Assembly: GCF_004362015.1 (NCBI RefSeq)
Contig: NZ_SNWW01000007.1
Coordinates: forward strand, 62,001-126,000
Reading direction: 5' to 3'
DNA from: Flavobacterium chryseum
Lineage (GTDB): Bacteria; Bacteroidota; Bacteroidia; Flavobacteriales; Flavobacteriaceae
Length of the DNA stretch: 64,000 bases
Shown in pieces: positions 11,601 through 18,544 of the stretch. Every line of letters starts with the position of its first letter. The stretch's first letter is position 1. The notes under the pieces were generated by a model. It worked only from the letters and a program-made list of their open reading frames with translations, was not told where the DNA came from and searched no databases. The position numbers and the translations under genes were made by a program.

Positions 11601-14173
11601 GAGGTTTTGAAAGTACAGAAAATAATGTTATTGTAAATTATATTTGGAATATTAAAAGTAACACATATAAGGTAAACGGTACTGGAGCTGATTACCCTAC
11701 TTCAAACTATGTAAACATATCAGATGATAAAGCTATTATTTGGTTAATATATAAGAATAATGAAGTTTGTAATAATAGAAAATATATTAGAACAAATTAT
11801 GGTGCAATTAAAAGTTATATTCCTAAACAAGATCAAGCAGGCTTAGATAGCTATATTGATAAAATTGATAAAATTGCCAAAGCAGATAAATTAGCAATAT
11901 ATTCTAGCACATTAGGCTGCGTTGGAAGTAATACTTCTGGAAATACTTCTGGAGGTTATGTCTATGCAGAATATAAATTGGATGGAGAAGTAATAAATAT
12001 ATCAAGTGATAATAAATCAAAATTAGATAGCTTTTTTACGGCATTATCCGAAGTTTATGGTAAAGGTATCAAGGTCATTACCTATCCAAAGGGTTCTTCT
12101 AAAAAAGGAGAGGCAGATGCAGCCTACCAAGCAGAAATAAATGCTAAAAGAGCAGCTGTCGAAGTTGAGGTTGATGCTAATGGTACAATTACTAAAGCTG
12201 TATTTAATATAGAAAGTATAATAGGAGTAGGAAATGTTTGTATAGCTAACCTTGTTGAAGCCAAAATAGCCCAAAAGAAAAAAGACAACCCTAATTTTAA
12301 TACCGAAGGAGTAGAAAGTATCATTTTTAAAGTATATTATTCCCTTCAATCATTTGTCGAATGTAGTTTAGGAGAAGAAAATAATAAAGACAGTTTTTTA
12401 GCTGGATTTTTATATGAGTTTTGTCAAACATTAGATATTCCTCAATTACTAGGAGGTCTAAAAGAATTAGGCGTAGGACTTGTAAAATATTCGTTGATAG
12501 AGCAACCCAAAGGTTATCTGCAACAAATGAAGAATATTTTTGAGATTTCTAAAAAATTAGCTAACAATGAGGCCATTACACAACAAGATTTGATATCTGT
12601 TGTAATAAACCCCGCTGCTTATGAAAAATATAAACAAGTAAAAGAAGCAGCACATAACCTCTACGGTATATTTATAACCAAAGGTAACCCGTGGCGATAT
12701 GGCAGATTGACTATGATGGTCGTACCAGTTGTGCTAACATTAGGAGAATACTCGGCTGTTGTAGCAGCACGTTTAGGGATAGAGGCAGTAGAATTTGCAA
12801 AAATATGTCAAACCTTAAATAGAGTTACAAATTTAGGTTTTGAAATAGCTGTATTTGGAACAGGAAAAATAATTAAACCAATTACAAAAGGACTTTCTAC
12901 TGTTGAAAGAACAAGTAATGTAGTAACTAGTAATTTAGATGAAATTGTAGCATTAACCGATGATGTTACTACAAATGAAACAATATTAGCAAGTGTAGTT
13001 GATGATGTAGAACAGCTTCCTAAAAATGTAGTATCATTAGGTACAAATGATGTAACTAAAGCCCAACAATACCTTTCAAAAATAGGGAATGCAGGAGACA
13101 AAGTGTACGTAATTGTACACGGTAGTGGAGAAACCTTCAGTGTAGTAAGAAATGGCATGTCTGATGTCGTTATGAACCACAAGGCACTAGCTTATTGGCT
13201 CTTAAAAAATAATTTGAAAAACAAGAATATTGTTTTACTTTCGTGTAGTGATTTAAATTCCGCTCAGAATCTAGTCAACAAGCTAGGCGGTACCAGCAAG
13301 GTTACCGCATGGGAAGGTGCCGTAACAGTTTTTGAAAATGGTGCTATAAGAGGAGAAGGTGCTTGCAAAGAGTTTTCGCCAGGTAATATAAGTAAAACTC
13401 TTTCTGAGTCAGAGATTCCTAAAGGAACTGCTGGGATTGAAAATGGTGAGAAAGTAGTTCTAGGAGGAGCCGGAAATGCTTTAGAAGATTTTGCAAATTT
13501 ATTAAATACAAAAGGTTATTCTTACTTAAAAAATCAATTTAATGCGTTAGATGATGTTACTAAGAATAAGTTCATGCGTAATTTTCCTAAAGAAACACCA
13601 GATAATATATTGGCTGCATTGAACGATCCTAAAAAAGGATTACTAAATAAATGGAAAGATGGAACAATAAAAGGTAACCCCGAAGGGTTTGATAAATACT
13701 ATTACGCTTCAAACGATCCGCTTACGCACGCTGACATAGGAGATTTTAAAAATCCAAGCAACCCAAGTGCATCTTTAGAATCTGGTAAAATGGCTGGTGG
13801 AGGTCATGGACAAAGTAATATTGATTATTTAGAGGCTACGGGCAAGCAATATAATATTGAACATACTTTTGATAACGGGGTAAGAACAGGAAATATACCT
13901 ACACATGATGTTGCAGGTAAAAGAACTGGTGTCGGTCAATCTTGGTTTCCGACTAGTTGGACAAAGCAGGAAATTGATGCTGCCTCAAAATATGTTATTC
14001 AAAACAATCAATCTGCCTATAATGCTTTAGCTGATGGAGTATCTATATACGATACATATAAAGGTGTAAGAGTAGGGATAATAAAAACAGATGGCAAATT
14101 TGCAACAGCTTTTCCTGATAGTGAATTTCAACCGAATGCTTTAGGACAATTAATAAAGAACCCGAAATACTAA
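8690..14173 (+). CDS. Multidomain polymorphic toxin: TANFOR-like, FN3, metallopeptidase, caspase-like, EndoU-like nuclease
   Basis: 1827 residues with a signal peptide (cut near 'LSGYAQ'). Domains in order: TANFOR-like N-terminus (about 30-290, 'FPVTISTQITQPSPIYLSNY'); FN3 (about 295-385); Gly/Lys-rich beta region (about 400-800); zinc peptidase with HELGHGIFGLKH at 876-887 and a downstream 'NLLMDY' turn; helical pre-toxin region (about 1230-1420); caspase/C80-like domain with 'VIVHGSG' (His1477) and 'LLSCSD' (Cys1519); C-terminal EndoU-like RNase (about 1660-1827) with 'GGGHG' (His1706), His1739, Lys1744, 'GQSWFPTSWT' and 'ATAFPD'. Inferred: export, self-processing, and release of an RNA-cutting toxin into competitors. 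It has no T9SS sorting domain of its own, so the export route is open. Start at codon 9 is also possible. Confidence 0.85.
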   Translation: MDKPQLPKMLKKLHLLVFLVCSLIGLSGYAQTFPVTISTQITQPSPIYLSNYADATTINSPIKIQLVLNDLTISNRQVRLKFYFQGNSISFSTNDFVVGARPLYLEGGFPLQLTNVDLAPYFEFQNILGLNPNQYAQPLPEGIYNFSVEVYDFATNKKLSKKTNVTTIIFQNEPPFLNLPLNNASIMQSNIQNIIFSWTPRSINVSNVEYEFSLVEIWDNYTPVQNAFAYSPPLYTTTTRNTTFQYGMSQPQLIPGKKYAWRIKAKAILGAEEIGVFKNNGYSEIFSFNYEVSCTSPLSITTTGVSEDQAKVSWSGNIDNFDYQVNYREKNANSEWYKVVTPRESITISNLKPNATYEYTVGASCDVGKYTHSTIHEFTTLAKDEIAFAGCGIKPDPKDLANKTPLPQLFPNDVVTAGDFPIVVLKATGSNGNFTGEGYVTLPFLEKFRKLIDAADALGGDKINLGQFSRIRITFNNIGVNTDFKLISGEIVASYDPDWKNIADGDKILTDVLGSDGKPVEGKLDYEVRSATLNPDGSTTIIGADGQTSTIAKSVYDQVYTDSKGNTVNIPANGKGEPTISNPAAGGKAIAGNTNGVSSSGEVAQISSSDVIITFKDGPGKYAFDQKPDMGSQKLKATYEVIPVKGGSDYNVNYKAVSDLDGSDTIIAEASFKNGKTKDDIVFKTNSGAKVEAKWTSNTKAEITLTKTLNFAKESIIATVNGAKEKDPKDATKTIDGKSDVAGKVNIWQLPQKTVISVTLLSVNGAVTPTDSKATAFLNEVYNKVGVKFDVTTQKVTIGKLPNEIECGDSDVFNVYTGGQNDIISQIESIADFKYNEKTYYVLYTGKSGQNGYDGFMPLGGQYAFVFDNSLKTAAHELGHGIFGLKHPFSTKSESGKTNLLMDYGAGTVLSHNDWDIIHSGGWKFYGFQKSSSGALAGGYGITPNWGFVKTNENTVLTGEGVPKVAEGMLGGFESTENNVIVNYIWNIKSNTYKVNGTGADYPTSNYVNISDDKAIIWLIYKNNEVCNNRKYIRTNYGAIKSYIPKQDQAGLDSYIDKIDKIAKADKLAIYSSTLGCVGSNTSGNTSGGYVYAEYKLDGEVINISSDNKSKLDSFFTALSEVYGKGIKVITYPKGSSKKGEADAAYQAEINAKRAAVEVEVDANGTITKAVFNIESIIGVGNVCIANLVEAKIAQKKKDNPNFNTEGVESIIFKVYYSLQSFVECSLGEENNKDSFLAGFLYEFCQTLDIPQLLGGLKELGVGLVKYSLIEQPKGYLQQMKNIFEISKKLANNEAITQQDLISVVINPAAYEKYKQVKEAAHNLYGIFITKGNPWRYGRLTMMVVPVVLTLGEYSAVVAARLGIEAVEFAKICQTLNRVTNLGFEIAVFGTGKIIKPITKGLSTVERTSNVVTSNLDEIVALTDDVTTNETILASVVDDVEQLPKNVVSLGTNDVTKAQQYLSKIGNAGDKVYVIVHGSGETFSVVRNGMSDVVMNHKALAYWLLKNNLKNKNIVLLSCSDLNSAQNLVNKLGGTSKVTAWEGAVTVFENGAIRGEGACKEFSPGNISKTLSESEIPKGTAGIENGEKVVLGGAGNALEDFANLLNTKGYSYLKNQFNALDDVTKNKFMRNFPKETPDNILAALNDPKKGLLNKWKDGTIKGNPEGFDKYYYASNDPLTHADIGDFKNPSNPSASLESGKMAGGGHGQSNIDYLEATGKQYNIEHTFDNGVRTGNIPTHDVAGKRTGVGQSWFPTSWTKQEIDAASKYVIQNNQSAYNALADGVSIYDTYKGVRVGIIKTDGKFATAFPDSEFQPNALGQLIKNPKY

Positions 14174-14177
14174 AAAA

Positions 14178-14555
14178 ATGAATTTTGACACTAACTCAAT
14201 AAATTGCATTTTCTCTTTTCGAGATGCTGAATTGTTATTTTTAGTTCACAATAAACAAAAGCTACATGTAAATGATTATGCTCATGTATTATATTCAAAT
14301 ATCATTGAGACGTTATTAATGATAAATGAAATTAAAACGATTGAGTTTGTTGAACGATTAGATAGCGAAGACGACTTTGAAGTTGTATCAAATCACTTTG
14401 CTAGATTGAGCGGCGTTTTTCAAAGTAATGTTTTTATAAATAGAATTGAAAATGCCGCTAAAAAATATACAAGCAGTAAATATTACAAGTGGATATTGGA
14501 TAATATAGCTGAAGCAAAAAATGCTCTTGATAATAACGAAAGCCTCACTACTTGA
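14178..14555 (+). CDS. Putative immunity protein for the EndoU-like toxin
   Basis: 125 residues, small, acidic, mostly helical, with no signal peptide and therefore cytosolic. It starts 4 bp after the toxin stop codon on the same strand, the usual place for a polymorphic-toxin immunity gene. I do not recognise the family from sequence. The immunity role rests on position, size and cytosolic nature only. Its stop codon lies inside a terminator-like hairpin, which closes the toxin-immunity transcript. Confidence 0.6.
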   Translation: MNFDTNSINCIFSFRDAELLFLVHNKQKLHVNDYAHVLYSNIIETLLMINEIKTIEFVERLDSEDDFEVVSNHFARLSGVFQSNVFINRIENAAKKYTSSKYYKWILDNIAEAKNALDNNESLTT

Positions 14556-14562
14556 GGCTTTC
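14538..14562 (+). terminator. Hairpin terminator at the end of the immunity gene
   Basis: A perfect 10-bp stem (GAAAGCCTCA / TGAGGCTTTC) with loop CTACT overlaps the TGA stop at 14553-14555. It is followed by ATTTTAC, a weak U-tract. Confidence 0.65.
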
Positions 14563-14697
14563 ATTTTACATAAGTCATTTTACGCAAGAAAATTGATATG
14601 CTAGCGATATGGATGCTAATAATTATTCTCCCGGTCTTCGAAGTGTTCTTTTTAAAAATATAGTGCTACTCTGCTATTCGAAGTCTTCTTAAGAAAA

Positions 14698-15014
14698 GCT
14701 GCGCAAATGTCTTTGACTTTGCGCAATTTTTTTTGTTGTTATATATTGTAAATTTCATAAAGTCCCCGACTTTTTACGGTTGGTTTTTAATGTTAAAACA
14801 CAAAAACAAATCGTTTACTTTTGAAACAAAATACTTTGCATGAAATAAAAAGATATATAATTCAAGATCAGACGATAATAAAAATTTTAGATTCTTAGTC
14901 ATTAACTCGTTACGATTTATATTGAAATATACTTTAAAGTCAGAGACTTTAGACATTTAGTTTTTAGATTATATTTGTTAGAAAGTAGCGCAAAGTCAGA
15001 GACATTTGCGCAGC
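14698..15014. repeat. Inverted-repeat (MITE-like) element with 27-bp terminal repeats
   Basis: 14698-14724 and 14988-15014 are inverted copies matching at 26 of 27 positions. Each arm is itself palindromic (GCGCAAA...TTTGCGC). A further short inverted pair, GTCCCCG near 14762 and CGGGGAC at 15020-15026, and copies of 'GTCAGAGAC' lie at or inside the ends. The AT-rich 290-bp interior has no convincing gene. The element, with no transposase, sits between the immunity gene and the toxin-tail fragment. The rest of 14563-14697 holds only two short direct repeats (TTCGAAGTnTTCTT). Confidence 0.6.
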
Positions 15015-15021
15015 GCAGCCG

Positions 15022-15129
15022 GGGACGCCAACTGGTAAAATATTAAAAGCCAATAATTTTGATGGAGAAGTGGAAATAATTAAAAATACTGCTGAAGAAG
15101 TTAGTCTATATTTTAATTCTAAATTATAA
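15022..15129 (+). pseudogene. C-terminal tail of a lost polymorphic toxin
   Basis: The + strand frame reads 'GTPTGKILKANNF' then 'DGEVEIIKNTAEEVSLYFN' and stops at 15127-15129, with no start codon and stops just upstream. It ends 3 bp before the next gene's ATG, as a toxin 3' end abuts its immunity gene. I interpret it as the last about 35 codons of a former toxin module. The toxin family cannot be told from so short a remnant. Confidence 0.5.
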
Positions 15130-15132
15130 AAA

Positions 15133-15972
15133 ATGAGATTCTTCTACATAATAAATAAAGATGGCAACTTAGTTGAGTTTGGAAAAATATCTTCAGAAAG
15201 ATTTAATTTACTAGAATCAATAAGTCATACTATTGCAATAACAACTTTCCTAGAGCCTATACAATGCGAATTAGACGTTATTAAAGTTGAAAAAAAAATA
15301 ATTGATCTGTTAAAAAAGCGAAAATCTATTCATTTAGATATTGATTACATAAGAAATTTTTCTGAAGATGATGTCTTTGAAATAAAATTATTTAAAAATG
15401 AAAAGTTAAAACTTTGTAATAGTGGCTTTGACAATCATATTATCTTTTTAATTAATATTTATGATAGTCTTTTAAAATTTCAAGGGCCTTATAATCTGTT
15501 ATTTTCAAATAACAATATGAAATTTAATAATTGGTTAGAAGAATACAAACTATCTACTCGCCCTATCTCGTACATAAAAAATATGGATCAGGAATTTGCT
15601 TCTTATACATTTTTCGATGGTTTAAAATTACATCAAGTACTTAACCAATATGATGATTGGTTAAGTACTACTGATTATTCTCTGTGGAGTAACTCATATA
15701 TAGAAATTCAAAATAAAAAAATTTACATTATAATAGAAAATGTAAAAGTATTATCCACTTTTAGATATTTTGATAAAACAGAACTTGAGGGACTAGCTAA
15801 GAAATATAATTTCAAAATAAAAGAAGAAAATGGTATTTATTATACGTATACCGACGATCATAGTTCTAGACAATTTGAAATTTCTGAAAATAACGAATTA
15901 GTTGTTATTTATTGCATAGAAGGTGGAAATATGCCCGAAAGTATTTTTATTTATGGAGTTTTCGAAAAATAG
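15133..15972 (+). CDS. Putative orphan immunity protein
   Basis: 279 residues, acidic, cytosolic-looking, with no signal peptide and no recognised family. It is even more AT- and Lys/Asn/Ile-rich than the core genes. It follows the toxin-tail fragment by 3 bp, so it probably protected against that lost toxin and now stands alone. Orphan immunity genes are common downstream of active toxin loci and can guard against sister strains. The alternative is an unrelated hypothetical protein; no motif in the sequence decides this. Confidence 0.55.
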   Translation: MRFFYIINKDGNLVEFGKISSERFNLLESISHTIAITTFLEPIQCELDVIKVEKKIIDLLKKRKSIHLDIDYIRNFSEDDVFEIKLFKNEKLKLCNSGFDNHIIFLINIYDSLLKFQGPYNLLFSNNNMKFNNWLEEYKLSTRPISYIKNMDQEFASYTFFDGLKLHQVLNQYDDWLSTTDYSLWSNSYIEIQNKKIYIIIENVKVLSTFRYFDKTELEGLAKKYNFKIKEENGIYYTYTDDHSSRQFEISENNELVVIYCIEGGNMPESIFIYGVFEK

Positions 15973-16104
15973 ATAGTCGTTAACAATAATTTATTAACAT
16001 ATAAAACCAATCCAAATGCAAACCTCAAAATACACAAATTTGCGATAATCATACTGGAATGTTATTCGTAGTTCTTAGCGTTATCAGCTAACAAAACAAA
16101 AAAT

Positions 16105-16137
16105 GAAAAAGCCTTCTGGAATTCAGAAGGCTTTTTC
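16105..16137. terminator. Bidirectional hairpin terminator
   Basis: A 14-bp stem (GAAAAAGCCTTCTG / CAGAAGGCTTTTTC) with a 5-base loop. On the minus strand it ends the LamG-like gene. It lies 17 bp beyond that gene's alternate-frame stop at 16155. Confidence 0.8.
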
Positions 16138-16183
16138 ATTTTTACTAAGTAGAGTTAGCGAATCATGTTCGCATCATTAGTTG

Positions 16184-17068
16184 CTAATCCTGCCCATTTG
16201 TTATTTTCAATAAATAAGTTCCTTCCGGTAAGTCACCAATATTAGAAGCATTGCTTCCTATTATTTTTTTTCCTTGTGAGAAAACCTCAACTTTTTTAGA
16301 AATTGTATTACTGTTTAGAGGAGTTGTAGAAGCTGTTGTCTTTGCTACAGTTTTTGTATCTGCTGCGCCTTTTTTTACAGTTGGCGCTTTCTCCACTACC
16401 GGAGCAGGAATAGGTTTAGAACTGTTATAAGACTCCATAACCTGCTCATCTGTCATTGCGACATTATATATTTTTAAATCGTCTATATCGGCATTAATAC
16501 CAATTGTTGTGTTTAGCTCTCCAAGTCTAAAAATATATCCTTTCGTTAAGCGGGAAATTCCGTCTACTGATTTTAATAATTCACCATTGCGGTATACTTT
16601 AGAAGTGTTTCCATCATACGTAATACTATAATGATACCATACCTCTTTTGAAAGCGGAACTGAAACCAGAACATCATTACCGGCTCCCCACCCTGCCAGA
16701 CTTACTTCAGAATTACCCGAAGATGCCGCTTGTTGTAACAAACCAAAATACTGAGCATTTGCTGCGCCACCATAACCTAAAATATAATTTGGTGCAACTA
16801 TAGAATTAAATTTTATCCAAATCGATACAGAGCGAGGTTTTTTGTCTTGTGGAAGATCTCCTACTACAGCTTGCAAAGCTTTGTTAGTAAGTCGCTGTGC
16901 TCCGTTAGCAACTCCCATTCTGTCAGTTACAAAATTAGCGGTTCCAACAAACGAAATTGTTTTATCGGCATTATTCAGATTTCCGTTGAAATTGAATTCC
17001 TGAATCGGATTTTGGGCATTGGTATTAAAAAAACTTACAAACATTATTGTGAGTAGTATTCTCTTCAT
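16184..17068 (-). CDS. Secreted LamG/concanavalin A-like protein, probable 3' frameshift
   Basis: 294 residues. Signal peptide ('LLTIMFVSFFNTNAQ'), then a LamG/ConA-like jelly-roll domain (about 20-205) with 'NPIQEFNFNGNLNNADKT', 'RSVSIWIKF', 'WYHYSITYDG' and 'DIDDLKIYNVAMTDEQV'. A Pro/Ala/Thr-rich linker follows, then a short T9SS-sorting-domain-like end ('VEVFSQGKKII...LPEGTYLLKI'). The frame stops at once afterwards ('TNGQD'). The next frame continues as 'IENNKWAGLATNDANMIR' to a stop at 16155-16157, just before the terminator. One added base near 16210 would join them, so the visible C-terminus is probably a frameshift product or a sequence error. Likely role: secreted or surface carbohydrate-binding protein. 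Confidence 0.8.
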   Translation of the reverse strand: MKRILLTIMFVSFFNTNAQNPIQEFNFNGNLNNADKTISFVGTANFVTDRMGVANGAQRLTNKALQAVVGDLPQDKKPRSVSIWIKFNSIVAPNYILGYGGAANAQYFGLLQQAASSGNSEVSLAGWGAGNDVLVSVPLSKEVWYHYSITYDGNTSKVYRNGELLKSVDGISRLTKGYIFRLGELNTTIGINADIDDLKIYNVAMTDEQVMESYNSSKPIPAPVVEKAPTVKKGAADTKTVAKTTASTTPLNSNTISKKVEVFSQGKKIIGSNASNIGDLPEGTYLLKITNGQD

Positions 17069-17380
17069 ATAGTAGGTTTTGGTATTAAGACATGTGTCAT
17101 TTTAACACATCTAATCTATACTATTATACAGTTTATCAAAAACTTTACCGATAACTGACTTAAATAATCGTTGAAAAAATAAAAACAGAAGACTTTACCT
17201 ACTTTTGAATCGATTAAAATGTTAGCTATATTCTTAAAATAATGAATTAACTTTAAACAAATATAAAAATAATCCTTTACAAATACGTTATTAGTACAAT
17301 TTTAAGAGAATTAATTTAAACCGATTAACCATTCAAATTTAAAATTGCAGTAGATTCAATATTTGACATATCTATTAATA
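17069..17380. other. Intergenic AT-rich region upstream of LamG-like gene
   Basis: No gene is seen. The only structure noted is a short inverted repeat, ATGTGT-N7-ACACAT (17092-17110), 24 bp upstream of the LamG-like start; it could be an operator but is unsupported otherwise. Confidence 0.3.
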
Positions 17381-17415
17381 AAAAAGCTCCGAATATTTCT
17401 ATTCGGAGCTTTTTT
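17381..17415. terminator. Hairpin terminator after cysteine synthase-like gene
   Basis: The stem AGCTCCGAATA / TATTCGGAGCT (loop TTTC) is flanked by A- and T-runs. It lies 19 bp past the minus-strand gene's stop codon. Confidence 0.85.
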
Positions 17416-17433
17416 ATTTTAGAAGTAATGTAA

Positions 17434-18474
17434 TTACTTTACAAATTCAATTTTTTGAACTTCTTCTTCGTTGATACTATCAAAGAATCCTTGTTCATTC
17501 ATCCAGTCATCGCTAAATACTTTACTCATATAACGAGAACCATGATCTGGGAAAATAGCGATGATATTACTGTCTTTTGTAAACTCACCTTCTTCTGCGT
17601 ATTGTTTAATCGCCTGCATTACTGCACCTGAAGTATATCCAACAAATAAACCTTCTTTACGAGTGATTTCTCTTGCTGAGTGAGCACTTTCTTCATCCGT
17701 AACTTTCATGAATTTATCGATGATATCAAAATCAGTAGCAGATGGAATTAAGTTTTTACCTAAACCTTCTATACGATACGGATAAATTTCTTTGTTATCG
17801 AATTCTCTTGTTTCGTGGTATTTTTTTAATACTGAGCCAAATGCATCGACTCCAAGAATTCTAATGTTAGGATTTTGCTCTTTTAAGAATTTTGCAGTTC
17901 CTGAGATTGTTCCTCCAGTTCCGCTACAAGCAATAAGGTGGGTAATTTGTCCTCTGGTTTGTTCCCAAATTTCAGGACCTGTAGTGTTATAGTGAGCATC
18001 AATATTTAACTGATTAAAATATTGATTGATATATACTGAACCTTTTGTTTCTTCATGCAGGCGCTTGGCAACATTATAATATGACCTTTCGTCATCTGCA
18101 GAAACATTGGCGGGACATACATATACCTTCGCTCCTAAACTTCTCAACATGTCAATTTTATCTTTCGATGATTTTGAGCTTACTGCCAATATACAATTAT
18201 AACCTTTTATAATGCTTACCATAGCTAAACTAAATCCTGTGTTACCAGATGTTGTTTCGATTATGGTATCTCCGGGAGAAAGAATTCCTTTTTTCTCAGC
18301 TTCTTCGATAATATATAACGCTATTCTATCTTTTGAGGAATGTCCTGGGTTAAAAGCTTCTACCTTTGCGTAGAAATTACCTTCTAACTCTTCGGTGATT
18401 TTATTTAGCTTAATAAGGGGGGTGTTACCTATTAATTCTAAAACATTATTATAAGCGTTTATTTCTTCTTTCAT
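17434..18474 (-). CDS. PLP-dependent cysteine synthase / cystathionine beta-synthase family protein
   Basis: 346 residues, fold-type II PLP enzyme. The PLP lysine is in 'PGHSSKDR' (Lys48), the substrate loop is 'TTSGNTG' and the phosphate-binding loop is 'CSGTGGT'. Members make cysteine from O-acetylserine and sulfide, or cystathionine from serine and homocysteine. 'PGHSSKDR' replaces the usual 'PGGSVKDR', and the protein extends about 30-40 residues beyond classic CysK, which fits the cystathionine beta-synthase-like catalytic-domain group. The reaction is not decided by sequence. I start at the second Met (18474) because the conserved region begins there; an upstream in-frame Met exists at 18492. 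It appears monocistronic. Confidence 0.88.
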   Translation of the reverse strand: MKEEINAYNNVLELIGNTPLIKLNKITEELEGNFYAKVEAFNPGHSSKDRIALYIIEEAEKKGILSPGDTIIETTSGNTGFSLAMVSIIKGYNCILAVSSKSSKDKIDMLRSLGAKVYVCPANVSADDERSYYNVAKRLHEETKGSVYINQYFNQLNIDAHYNTTGPEIWEQTRGQITHLIACSGTGGTISGTAKFLKEQNPNIRILGVDAFGSVLKKYHETREFDNKEIYPYRIEGLGKNLIPSATDFDIIDKFMKVTDEESAHSAREITRKEGLFVGYTSGAVMQAIKQYAEEGEFTKDSNIIAIFPDHGSRYMSKVFSDDWMNEQGFFDSINEEEVQKIEFVK

Positions 18475-18544
18475 AAAAAAATAGTTAATCAAAGGTATTT
18501 TTAAATAACCCCGATAGGTTGCAAATTTAACAAAAAATTTCTAA

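Noticed and set aside
12044..12349. Minus-strand frames opposite the toxin gene (also 10648-10887 and 12808-13182)
   Set aside because: They lie fully inside a well-supported gene on the other strand and show no recognisable protein.
14774..14956. 60-codon minus-strand reading frame inside the inverted-repeat element
   Set aside because: Low-complexity, no family likeness, and built partly from the element's own repeats; not supported as a gene.
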